DNA from: Clostridia bacterium
GTDB taxonomy: Bacteria > Bacillota > Clostridia > Lutisporales > Lutisporaceae
NCBI GenBank assembly: GCA_029256325.1
Contig: JAQSYD010000026.1
Coordinates: 1 to 64,000, forward strand
Length of the DNA: 64,000 bases
Direction: 5' to 3'
Made by a program: the position numbers and the translations under genes. Of the stretch, positions 7,115 to 14,962 are shown piece by piece. Position 1 is the first letter of the stretch. Every line of letters starts with the position of its first letter. The notes below the pieces were generated by a model, which did no database searches, had not been told where the DNA came from, and worked only from the letters and a program-made list of their open reading frames with translations.

Positions 7115-9028
7115 TTAGCTTAAACCTAACTTCTTACGTTTTGATATGATATGTGCTTCAATGTTATTTGCCACCTCAACAGGGTCATCACCTAATGCTA
7201 CCTTGCCGCCAGTCAAGCCTTCTACATCCTCTGTCAACAGCTTAGCTAATAATGGAGCCCCTGTCACAAAAGGTGTAGGAGACAGATGTGTATAAGCTCC
7301 ATAAGCTACAGCAAATATACCATCTATTGTTGCTTTTTGCTCCATCCACTCAGGTGCAGTAACCGCTATCGGAAGATCAGGTATATCAACATCAAGATGG
7401 TCAGCCAAAGCTGTAACCAGCATTGAAATTCTTCCTGTATCTGTGCAGGTACCAAAGCTTAATACCGGTGGTATCTTAAGCAGATTGCATACTGCCTTTA
7501 GACCTTCTCCTGCCATATCAGCCGCTTCTAAGCTGCAAAGTCCTGCTACTTCAAGTGCATGGTTTCCGCAACCTCCGGCTACTACTAAAATGTCTTTTTT
7601 AATTAATTCCTTCGTAAGATTTACTGTATTCCAGTCTTGAGGGCCGTTTCTTAAGGTTGAACAGTTTGCTAAGGCTACTACACCCTTTAGAGTTCCTGCT
7701 GCAATTACTTCAACCAGCGGATCAAGCTTGTTGCCAAGTGCCCCTAAAACTGCCTCAGTAGAGAAGCCTGCGATAGCCTTTTGAATCTTCTTAGGCACCA
7801 TTGGCTTTATTTTACCATGACGTTTTTTGAAGTTTTCAATTCCTAGTTCAATCAACCTTTCTGACATCTTATCAGCCTCTGCCGGATAATAAGGCATCTT
7901 CTCTTGTATGCGAGGTACGCCAATGATTGTGCTAATACTTACAAGTGCTACTTGATATTTTTCTGCATAGCTGTCAATTGCAGGTGGCGAGCAGTTTTCT
8001 TCCATTGCCAAAACGTCTATCCCACCTGTAGCCAGCATAGGTTCGATTGCAAGCCAGTTACCCATTAATCCTACAAATACGTCATCCATTTTATATCTTT
8101 GCAGCAGTTCTTGACCTGTTTCTATAGATCCTATTACTCTGATACCCTTTGCTCCTGCAGCTTTTCCTTTTGCCTGATACTCTGGACTTCTAAGTTTTTC
8201 TATCGTTACAGCACCAATCCAAGGCTGGTGTCCATTAAAAACAATATTGATATAGTCGGGATCTATGATCCCCAAGTCTGTATTAACCTCATGGGGCATT
8301 GGAGTTCCAAATATGATGTCCTGCACCATCTCAAGACCAATTTGCGAATTATATATAGTAGCCAAGCCTAGGCGAAGCGCTTTTACTGCAAGAGATACAT
8401 AGTCTCCATCTACGTTTGTCAAACAGCTGGCTACACAGTTTTGCTCTTCATGAACAGTACCCGCAGGATACATGTTTAGTTTTCTCCATACTTCTTTTCT
8501 TTTCTTAGGAGCAAAAGCTTCTACCATGAGGTTAGGCTCTTCTGTTCCGACATTTTGCTGGCGTTCAAGAAGGTCAGCAAGCTGTACTGCCATCTTATTA
8601 TTATCCTGATCTGTGCTTATACCAAGCTTCTCGCACATCCATTTCAGCTTGTTTTCATCTTTAATCTTGAAGTTTGATTTTCCTTCTCCTATAGACTTCA
8701 ATGTTCTATACGCCTCATAAGCATGATGACTGTATGTACCTGCACCTAAGGTGTTTTGTATCAAAAGCTTTCTCATTGCATTGGCATCAGGTCCTATGCC
8801 GCAAACACCTTTGTCAATACCCTTCTCCACATTCCATCGGCAGGGTCCATGTGAGCATAGCTGACAGCTCAAGCCTTCCAAACAGAATTTGCAGCGTATT
8901 TTCTCTTGCTGTACCCAACGATCAAACACATTGGTCATTCCGTCTTCCCTTATTCTAACTAGCATCTCCTCTACCGAATCATGATAGCTGACTCGGCCTT
9001 CTGTTTTTTCCAGAATAGTTTCTCCCAT
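7115..9028 (-). CDS. CooS-like protein with altered C-cluster ligands; probably not a CO dehydrogenase
   Basis: A 637-aa member of the CO dehydrogenase/hybrid-cluster superfamily. The ATG at 9028 follows AAAGGAG. The N-terminus keeps the Fe-S cysteines, but the D-cluster motif is CKFC (CX2C) followed by LSC where typical CooS has CX7C. The long-spaced partner is Ser. In the C-cluster the ligands in GHQPW, ENCSP, NCST, GGCG and GTCTD are present, as is the Lys of EQKA. However, the conserved CCTGNE reads IETGQE, which replaces the essential Cys (Cys295 of C. hydrogenoformans CODH-II) with Glu, and the active-site His of AHSDHGR is Tyr (TYSHHAY). No cooF, cooC or acs genes are nearby. Its neighbours are ric, hemerythrin and nrfA. 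I infer a non-CO redox role, possibly on NO or hydroxylamine. Confidence 0.85.
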   Translation of the reverse strand: MGETILEKTEGRVSYHDSVEEMLVRIREDGMTNVFDRWVQQEKIRCKFCLEGLSCQLCSHGPCRWNVEKGIDKGVCGIGPDANAMRKLLIQNTLGAGTYSHHAYEAYRTLKSIGEGKSNFKIKDENKLKWMCEKLGISTDQDNNKMAVQLADLLERQQNVGTEEPNLMVEAFAPKKRKEVWRKLNMYPAGTVHEEQNCVASCLTNVDGDYVSLAVKALRLGLATIYNSQIGLEMVQDIIFGTPMPHEVNTDLGIIDPDYINIVFNGHQPWIGAVTIEKLRSPEYQAKGKAAGAKGIRVIGSIETGQELLQRYKMDDVFVGLMGNWLAIEPMLATGGIDVLAMEENCSPPAIDSYAEKYQVALVSISTIIGVPRIQEKMPYYPAEADKMSERLIELGIENFKKRHGKIKPMVPKKIQKAIAGFSTEAVLGALGNKLDPLVEVIAAGTLKGVVALANCSTLRNGPQDWNTVNLTKELIKKDILVVAGGCGNHALEVAGLCSLEAADMAGEGLKAVCNLLKIPPVLSFGTCTDTGRISMLVTALADHLDVDIPDLPIAVTAPEWMEQKATIDGIFAVAYGAYTHLSPTPFVTGAPLLAKLLTEDVEGLTGGKVALGDDPVEVANNIEAHIISKRKKLGLS

Positions 9029-9175
9029 TACAAAAGCTCCTTTCAAACATTGCCTTTTATGATCAATGCTGTAGATTTTCAATATTAGTATTGCGAATGA
9101 TTGGAATAATATACTCATATTGTGATAATGTATGTGTACTATACCAACCTACTTTTTTTGGGCAAATTTGCATAG

Positions 9176-9218
9176 TGTGACCGAAATCACATAAAGATGT
9201 AATATTTGTGTTTATAAT
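9176..9218 (+). promoter_or_regulatory. Crp/Fnr-type activator site and -10 box of ric
   Basis: TGTGACCGAAATCACA (9176-9191), a perfect TGTGA-N6-TCACA palindrome, is followed by TATAAT (9213-9218). The centre to -10 spacing is 29.5 bp, the class II geometry. The site also lies 148 nt upstream of the divergent cooS-like gene and might influence it. Confidence 0.85.
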
Positions 9219-9293
9219 AAAGACATAAGGATAAGAATTAAATGCTGTAATATGCAAAACCTAAAAGAGAACATTCAAATTGGAGGGATTTTT

Positions 9294-10016
9294 ATGAACA
9301 ATAAATTTTCAAGTGCCGATACAATCGGCAATATCGTTGTTAATTTTCCAAAAGCAATTGAAACCTTTAAGGAGTTCAATATTGATTTTTGTTGTGGTGG
9401 TCACAGACCGCTTGCCGAAGCACTAAAGGAACAAAACCTTAGTGAAAGTACAGTCATTGACAGGCTTAATCAGGAATATGAAAGCTTCAAGGACAGTATT
9501 CATTCCGATATCGACTGGAGAACTGCATCCTATTCTCAGTTAATCGATTATGTTGTACAAAAGCATCATACTTTTTTGCAAAATGAGCTGCCAGCGCTTG
9601 GCCAATTAGTAGCGAAAATACTCAGAGTCCATGGAGAGCATCACGTAGAGCTTGCCAGAGTTCACAAGCTTTTCAATAGCCTTAGAACTGAGCTTGAATC
9701 GCATTTAATAAAAGAAGAAGAGGTTCTTTTCCCCATTATTAAGAAATATGAAAAAGAGCCTTCCCCAGAGCTATTAGATAAAGCGCTAAAAACTATTACT
9801 GAACTGGAAAGCGAGCATACTGGCGCTGGAGATATTTTGAAGGAGCTTCGCAAAATTACGGACCAATATCAGACTCCCGCCGATGGCTGCACTACTTATA
9901 GCTTAACTTATCAAAAGCTATATGAACTGGAGTCAGACTTATTCCAGCACATACACATGGAAAACAACATCCTGTTCCCAAGGCTGCAAGCACTAAAGGG
10001 CGCACACGTACATTAA
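9294..10016 (+). CDS. ric: Iron-sulfur cluster repair di-iron protein (Ric/YtfE/ScdA)
   Basis: A 240-aa protein of the Ric (YtfE, ScdA) family, which helps restore Fe-S clusters after nitrosative or oxidative damage. An N-terminal ScdA_N domain with FCCGGHRPL near residue 32 is followed by a hemerythrin-like domain with ligands in KHHTFLQNELP, HGEHHVEL, HLIKEEEVLFP, ESEHTGAG and HIHMENNILFP. The track ORF starts 42 nt too early. The ATG at 9294 has GGAGGG 6 nt upstream. Its promoter has the best TGTGA-N6-TCACA match in the window, and it is divergent from the cooS-like gene. Confidence 0.95.
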   Translation: MNNKFSSADTIGNIVVNFPKAIETFKEFNIDFCCGGHRPLAEALKEQNLSESTVIDRLNQEYESFKDSIHSDIDWRTASYSQLIDYVVQKHHTFLQNELPALGQLVAKILRVHGEHHVELARVHKLFNSLRTELESHLIKEEEVLFPIIKKYEKEPSPELLDKALKTITELESEHTGAGDILKELRKITDQYQTPADGCTTYSLTYQKLYELESDLFQHIHMENNILFPRLQALKGAHVH

Positions 10017-10026
10017 CCTGTTTTTT

Positions 10027-10099
10027 TGGTGCCAGGCACCACGGATACAGGATATGATAACCTGATAACTGTGGTGCCTGGCACCATTGTTATCAGGTT
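10027..10099. repeat. Nested palindromic repeat with TGGTGCCTGGCACCA core (two copies)
   Basis: TGGTGCCAGGCACCA (10027-10041) and TGGTGCCTGGCACCA (10072-10086) are copies in inverted orientation that can pair over 15 bp. Between and around them, AACCTGATAAC (10059) and GTTATCAGGTT (10089) form a second, overlapping stem. A third copy lies at 13601. The element directly abuts the resC stop and may also act as a terminator. Confidence 0.8.
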
Positions 10100-10100
10100 T

Positions 10101-10910
10101 TTAATAAGAATGATAGCCTGCCAGTATGGTATTTACACCAATGTAGGTGAAAAGTATAGATAAAAATCCTACCACTGCATACCAAGCGGCTTTTTTATTT
10201 TTCCAGCCTCTATTCAATCTCACATGCAGGTATATTGCATATATAATCCAGGTAATGAAGCTCCAGGTCTCTTTGGGGTCCCACTGCCAGTACCTTCCCC
10301 AAGCCCTTTCAGCCCAGATCGCACCTGTAATAATCACAATGGTAAGCATGAAAAATCCAAAGGTGATTGCCTTGTAGCTCATGTTGTCCAGTATACTTAA
10401 CTGCGGCATATGGTTGGAGGTAAAATCACTCTCCTTAAGCCGGTCACGTATTATGAACATAATAGACACAGCACAAGCAATTGCAAAGGAGCCATAGCTG
10501 AAAATGGCCGTACTGACGTGGACAAACAGCCATTTGCTCTGAAGCGCAGGCATAAGAGGCTTTATCTCTGAGGATTGAAGCGCTGCATAAAATGTCACAA
10601 TCAGTATCAAAGGTGTTGCAAAAGCACCTAAGCTTCTTATCTTATACTTCCATTCAAAACCTACAAAAAACAGCGATATACCCCAGGCAAAGCTGGTAGC
10701 AAATTCATATTGACTGGTTAGCGGCAAATAGCTGGTTTCTATAGTCCGCATAGCTAATGCTAACGTATGAAAAATTAAACCTGCTCTCACAAACCAGCTG
10801 CCATAGGTTGAAAGTTTAAGCTTTTTCGAAACCAAAAACATGATATAAGTTAAGGCAGCTAAGCTGTATAACATTAATGCCATTAAAAAACCTTGTTTTT
10901 CACTTAACAT
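10101..10910 (-). CDS. resC: Cytochrome c biogenesis protein ResC/CcsA (CcsB family)
   Basis: A 269-aa integral membrane protein with about eight helices and the tryptophan-rich heme-handling motif WGRYWQWDPKETWSFITW near residue 205. With ResB it forms the system II machinery that moves heme across the membrane and attaches it to CXXCH apocytochromes. It overlaps the end of resB by 11 nt, so the two are coupled. The obvious client is the five-heme NrfA encoded just upstream. The gene ends next to the GGTGCC repeat. Confidence 0.93.
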   Translation of the reverse strand: MLSEKQGFLMALMLYSLAALTYIMFLVSKKLKLSTYGSWFVRAGLIFHTLALAMRTIETSYLPLTSQYEFATSFAWGISLFFVGFEWKYKIRSLGAFATPLILIVTFYAALQSSEIKPLMPALQSKWLFVHVSTAIFSYGSFAIACAVSIMFIIRDRLKESDFTSNHMPQLSILDNMSYKAITFGFFMLTIVIITGAIWAERAWGRYWQWDPKETWSFITWIIYAIYLHVRLNRGWKNKKAAWYAVVGFLSILFTYIGVNTILAGYHSY

Positions 10911-12210
10911 CTATACCGTCCTCCTTGTTGTTTATAAAATTTTCTATGCTTAACGTATTCATTCCACTGTTGTTTCTATTTTGTTCTGCTGCTTTACCAT
11001 ATATGAACAGCATTTCCCCTTCTTGCTTTATGGCTAGTTCCCTTGGCTTCACATAAAAGGTTAGGGCTAAACCGAGAATAATAAGCAATCCTCCTATGGC
11101 AGCGCCTAGCTGTCCCCTCATTTTATTTACCTTCAGATAGGTATACCTCCTAAAGTTATCTATCGTAAAACTATAATCATTCCACTGGATATACTCTCCA
11201 GGCTTTACAATATCCATTTTAACAAGCTCATTCCTATAGAATATTGAATATAGCAAAGCGGGATTATTTGGTTTGTCGGACAGAGAACTAAAATTCATGC
11301 TATCTGCTGCAAAATCGGGATAAAACTTAGTGAGTGCTATAGCTATATTTTCCTCAGGAATATTCAGCGCAGTTTTTTCATATATTAATTGACTCTTTAG
11401 AGGTATAAAAGCTTTAAACGCCTCACACTCAGCTGCCCAGCCCATACTGGTTTGATAAAAACTATAGCCTCTATATCTCATTGGATTATTAACACTGATA
11501 CTTCCATGCTGCCGTTGTTCTCCTGAAGTATCTTGAAGCTGCAGCTCAGTGATGTACTGTTCAACAGATCCATCCTCCCGATAGCTCACATCAAAGGACC
11601 TGATCTCTGCAAAAACCTCTGTTCCTTCAAGGTTCATCCTTTCACCAGGCACACCAAATACCTCTCCCGAAAAAAAAGTTGCCTGCCCGTAGATATAGGA
11701 CAATATAATAAGCATGATACCCAAGTGCAGAAACCAAGACCCAAAATATCCAAGGGTATTTTTTGAAGAAAAATATATACCCTCCTTACATTTATACTTA
11801 AATATTCCTGCTGCCCCGTAGCCTTTAAAAATATAACTTAGAGCCAATGAATCATTCATTGGCTTGGTCAGCTTATACGAGCTTATTTTCTTCATAGCAG
11901 CAATATTATAGCGCTGCCTCACTTTTCTAATTGTTTTCCCCAGTCTCATTGTATTGCATAAAAGCAAGTTAATAGCTAAAGCCCCGAATAGCATCGCAAA
12001 TAATGAAGAGGTATATATATGGTCCAACCCCAAAATAAATATCAATTCAGCCAGATATTCGGAATAACCCTCTACATAGAACTGCACCTCTTGATTCTGA
12101 GGCAATATTGTACTGATGACTGACAGTATTAAAATGAATACCAATAAAAATATACCAAAGCCCATGGATTTCAAGAATCCAAGTCTTTGTAACAAGCCCT
12201 TACCCTTCAT
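10900..12210 (-). CDS. resB: Cytochrome c biogenesis protein ResB (Ccs1)
   Basis: A 436-aa ResB family protein. N-terminal membrane helices start at FLKSMGFGIFLLVFILILSV. A further helix lies at GYFGSWFLHLGIMLIILSYIYG, then a large extracytoplasmic domain with SVNNPMRYRGYSFYQTSMG, and a final helix near residue 375. It is the partner of ResC in system II cytochrome c maturation. It follows nrfA by 86 nt across a hairpin and has AAGGAGG before its ATG. The order nrfA-resB-resC indicates a self-contained nitrite reductase assembly unit. Confidence 0.93.
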   Translation of the reverse strand: MKGKGLLQRLGFLKSMGFGIFLLVFILILSVISTILPQNQEVQFYVEGYSEYLAELIFILGLDHIYTSSLFAMLFGALAINLLLCNTMRLGKTIRKVRQRYNIAAMKKISSYKLTKPMNDSLALSYIFKGYGAAGIFKYKCKEGIYFSSKNTLGYFGSWFLHLGIMLIILSYIYGQATFFSGEVFGVPGERMNLEGTEVFAEIRSFDVSYREDGSVEQYITELQLQDTSGEQRQHGSISVNNPMRYRGYSFYQTSMGWAAECEAFKAFIPLKSQLIYEKTALNIPEENIAIALTKFYPDFAADSMNFSSLSDKPNNPALLYSIFYRNELVKMDIVKPGEYIQWNDYSFTIDNFRRYTYLKVNKMRGQLGAAIGGLLIILGLALTFYVKPRELAIKQEGEMLFIYGKAAEQNRNNSGMNTLSIENFINNKEDGIDVK

Positions 12211-12225
12211 AAATCCTCCTTATAA

Positions 12226-12280
12226 AAAACTACAGCATGACGGCTATAGTTTTCCTCTATAACCACCTAGCTGTAGTTTT
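12226..12280 (-). terminator. Hairpin with T-run between nrfA and resB
   Basis: AAAACTACAGC and GCTGTAGTTTT pair over 11 bp around a 33-nt loop that contains a second imperfect stem. TTTTTT follows on the minus strand. It could attenuate resB relative to nrfA. Confidence 0.65.
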
Positions 12281-12296
12281 CCCATTTTCTTCAATA

Positions 12297-13544
12297 TTAT
12301 AGCTTCTCCACAATGTCTAATGCTTCTTCAGCATACTTCTCCGCATCATTTAAAGCGTCTTTAGCTTTTGTTTCATTATGGAAGCCTGTGCTGTTTTCAA
12401 CAAATACGAAATCCCATCTATACTGCGCTTTTCTGTGCAGACTTCTCAGGTTTTCCAGTGTTTTATCATCCAGCTTTTTAGCTTCTATTGCAGCTGTCAA
12501 ATCCTTCGTCAATTTCACTAGCTTGTCGCTGACATCTACTTCCATTTCGTCAATTTCCTTCTGTATTTTTTCAACTTCAACAACCATGTTCTTCGCTTGT
12601 GAACCATGACATTTACCGCAAGATTCTTCAGGTGTCTTTAAGGGGCTTTTTGCCCAGTGAGACCTATATTCCTGATTATTTTCAACTACCTTCGGCATAT
12701 GACAATCTACACAGCTAACCAGCATTGTGTCATGAGCGCTGCCAGAATACATCTCAAATTCCGGGTGCTGTACTTTTATCAGCTGTGTTCCTGTTCTGGG
12801 ATGCTCCCAATCATAAAAACCCATTTCATCATAATAGGACTCTATCTCATCCACGCCAATTCCATTTTTCCAAGGAAGTATAACCTGCTTGGTCTTTTTA
12901 TCAAAGTAGTATTCAACGTGACATTGGGCACAGGCTTGAGTTCCAACCTTCGGTTCATTTTTCAGCAGCTTCATGCCTTCGGAAAATTGAGGTGATGTAA
13001 TTTGCACCTTTTCTCCCGGCGTATTCCTATGACAGTTGTAGCAAGTAATACCAAATTCTACGTCTTGCACTGTCTCCTGAAAGTCTTTTGCAAATACAGC
13101 TTCTCCTTGCTCTACAATAAGCTTTTCATACTCCGATGTTTTACACGCCAGACAGGATGCTCCTGGTTTTGGTCTAGCAGTGCTCACCACGTCCTCAATT
13201 GCATAATAATGGCCTCTTGCCTTATAATACTCTTTACCAAAGCCTGTTCCTTCATAAAGTATCGCTATGTTTGGATTTTCTTTTAGATAATCGATAGGGT
13301 GCTGTCCTCCCAAATCTTCACTTTCTTTTGTCGCATCCCCCATCATTGAGGTTTTCATGAAGGATTCATAGACAAGGGGGTACTTATCCTTCCATTCCTT
13401 TGGATCCAGTATCATTTTATCAACTGCGGGTATATCTGGATTTACTGCTTGAGGAGGCTGTGGAGCCGGCTGTTCTTGCTGCGTACAGCTGCACAATGCA
13501 ATAATCGCTATAAAAACAAACAGTGACAAAATAACTTTTTTCAT
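12297..13544 (-). CDS. nrfA: Ammonia-forming cytochrome c nitrite reductase NrfA (lipoprotein)
   Basis: A pentaheme cytochrome that reduces nitrite to ammonium with six electrons and can also reduce NO and hydroxylamine. It shows the catalytic heme site CLACK and four CXXCH sites in order: CYNCH, CAQCH, CVDCH, CGKCH. Other family motifs include CAQCHVEYYF, QHPEFEMY and CVDCHMPK. The ATG at 13544 with AGGAG gives a lipoprotein signal MKKVILSLFVFIAIIALCSC, so the enzyme is likely membrane-tethered outside the cell. No nrfH quinol dehydrogenase gene is near, so the electron donor is unknown. ResB and ResC follow in the same orientation. Length (415 aa) is close to normal. Confidence 0.95.
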   Translation of the reverse strand: MKKVILSLFVFIAIIALCSCTQQEQPAPQPPQAVNPDIPAVDKMILDPKEWKDKYPLVYESFMKTSMMGDATKESEDLGGQHPIDYLKENPNIAILYEGTGFGKEYYKARGHYYAIEDVVSTARPKPGASCLACKTSEYEKLIVEQGEAVFAKDFQETVQDVEFGITCYNCHRNTPGEKVQITSPQFSEGMKLLKNEPKVGTQACAQCHVEYYFDKKTKQVILPWKNGIGVDEIESYYDEMGFYDWEHPRTGTQLIKVQHPEFEMYSGSAHDTMLVSCVDCHMPKVVENNQEYRSHWAKSPLKTPEESCGKCHGSQAKNMVVEVEKIQKEIDEMEVDVSDKLVKLTKDLTAAIEAKKLDDKTLENLRSLHRKAQYRWDFVFVENSTGFHNETKAKDALNDAEKYAEEALDIVEKL

Positions 13545-13600
13545 ATGTATTCTCCTTTCCTGTAATTTTGATACTAGCACCGCAGATATCCTTATATCCG

Positions 13601-13628
13601 TGGTGCCTGGCACCATAGAATCAGGTTT
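13601..13628. repeat. Third copy of the TGGTGCCTGGCACCA repeat
   Basis: TGGTGCCTGGCACCA (13601-13615) is followed by ATCAGGTTTTT, as in the copy at 10072-10102 and in the same orientation. The two copies bracket the nrfA-resB-resC block, and each abuts the stop codon of the next minus-strand gene. Confidence 0.8.
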
Positions 13629-14816
13629 TTACAACTGAGCCGCCAGTTTCCGTCCAAATTCCTTACATTTTTCTATTCCTGCTTCGTCGGGCACCCAGAA
13701 TACCTTAAGACCTTCATCGATTAGTTCAAAGCCGCCCTTCTTCAATTCCTCATTTAATATTGCTACTGATTCCCCGCTCCAGCCATAGCTTCCAAAGGCA
13801 GCCGCTTTTTTGCCCTTAAAGGACAGACCTCGCATCATTTCCAGCAGTCCATCTATAGAATATAAAATACCTTTGTTTATGGTAGAAGAGCCTGCTATTA
13901 TAAGCTTAGACTTGAAAACTTCAGTTATTATATCATTTTTATCCGTTCTAGCAGTGTTATAAAGCTTTATTTCTACTTCATTGTTCGTACTCTTTATCCC
14001 CTCAGCAATTGCCTCTGCCATTTTTCTAGTGGCATCCCACATGGAATCATAGATCAAAGTCACTTGATTTTCATTGTAATCCTTTGCCCATTCCATGTAC
14101 TTATTTACAATTTGCAGCGGGTTGTCTCTCCAAATGATGCCATGGCTGGTGCAAATCATATTTACAGGCACATTCAGCGCTACTACTTCCTCAATCTTTT
14201 TCTCCACCAGCTTGCTAAAGGGAGTAAGTATGTTTGCATAATATTTGATGGCTTCGTGATATAGCTCTGCCTGATCTACCAGATCATTGAACATAAATTC
14301 TGAAGCATAGTGCTGTCCGAAAGCATCATTGCTAAACAGTATGCCATCACCGGTTAAGTAGCTGAACATTGTATCCGGCCAATGCAGCAGTCTTGCTTCT
14401 ATAAAAATAAAATCCTTGCTGCCTATGTTTAGCTTATCCCCAGTTTTCACTTCAACAAAATTCCAATCCTGATGATAATGTCCTTTCAAGGAGCTTACGC
14501 AATTCTTCGTGCAATAAATCGGTGTATTGGGGATCTCTCGCATCAACTCCGGCAGTGCTCCGCTGTGATCCGGTTCTCCATGGTTTATGATGATAGTATC
14601 AATTTTGTTTAAATCAATTTCCTTTTTTAAATTTTCTACAAATTCCTTGGCAAAGGGTCTCCACACAGTATCTATCAACACGGTCTTTTCCCCTCTTACT
14701 AAATACGAATTATAGCTGCTGCCTTTATGTGTGGAATATTCATCACCGTGAAACTTTCTAAGCTCCCAATCAATTTTCCCGACCCAGGTAACACTGTCAT
14801 TAATCTTAAAGCTCAT
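13629..14816 (-). CDS. fprA: Flavodiiron protein (FprA-type O2/NO reductase)
   Basis: A 395-aa flavodiiron protein. It has an N-terminal metallo-beta-lactamase-like di-iron domain with HGEPDHSG (HxExDH), HWPDTMFSY, SNDAFGQH and SHGIIW ligands, and a C-terminal flavodoxin domain with YDSMWDATRKMAEAI and SYGWSGES for FMN. In anaerobes these reduce O2 to water or NO to N2O. The track ORF is too long. The ATG at 14816 (MSFKINDSV) has GGAGG upstream. A very similar paralog lies at 38987-40177. This copy is upstream of nrfA and lacks the TGTGA-type promoter. Confidence 0.94.
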   Translation of the reverse strand: MSFKINDSVTWVGKIDWELRKFHGDEYSTHKGSSYNSYLVRGEKTVLIDTVWRPFAKEFVENLKKEIDLNKIDTIIINHGEPDHSGALPELMREIPNTPIYCTKNCVSSLKGHYHQDWNFVEVKTGDKLNIGSKDFIFIEARLLHWPDTMFSYLTGDGILFSNDAFGQHYASEFMFNDLVDQAELYHEAIKYYANILTPFSKLVEKKIEEVVALNVPVNMICTSHGIIWRDNPLQIVNKYMEWAKDYNENQVTLIYDSMWDATRKMAEAIAEGIKSTNNEVEIKLYNTARTDKNDIITEVFKSKLIIAGSSTINKGILYSIDGLLEMMRGLSFKGKKAAAFGSYGWSGESVAILNEELKKGGFELIDEGLKVFWVPDEAGIEKCKEFGRKLAAQL

Positions 14817-14909
14817 ACAATCATCCTCCATCATCAAATTGTTTTTCATAAACATTAACAAAAATATTATTATCCACAAAGAGTTTTTATAACCATATAT
14901 TTTGTCGTG

Positions 14910-14933
14910 ATTCAAAAGCCCTTTGAATATAAT
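14910..14933. promoter_or_regulatory. Palindrome and -10 box in the fprA / sulfatase divergent promoter
   Basis: ATTCAAA-N5-TTTGAAT (14910-14928) lies between the two divergent genes. TATAAT (14928-14933) is a -10 box for the plus-strand gene, and TATAAA at 14891-14886 could serve fprA. The binding protein is unknown. Confidence 0.45.
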
Positions 14934-14962
14934 TTAAGGAATGCAATTACTGGAGGGGCACT

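Noticed and set aside
7115-9028. Annotation as a functional anaerobic CO dehydrogenase
   Set aside because: A C-cluster Cys and the catalytic His are replaced, and no cooF, cooC, hydrogenase or acetyl-CoA synthase genes are nearby.
9063-9257. Minus-strand ORF of 64 aa upstream of the cooS-like gene
   Set aside because: It covers the ric promoter and Crp/Fnr site and has no ribosome binding site or family match.
10021-10100. Possible CRISPR or insertion-sequence end
   Set aside because: Only three palindromic copies, no regular spacers, no cas or transposase gene.
12313-12609. Plus-strand ORFs inside nrfA and other genes (for example 5267-5482, 31503-31832, 55625-55960)
   Set aside because: Frame shadows of well-supported minus-strand genes.
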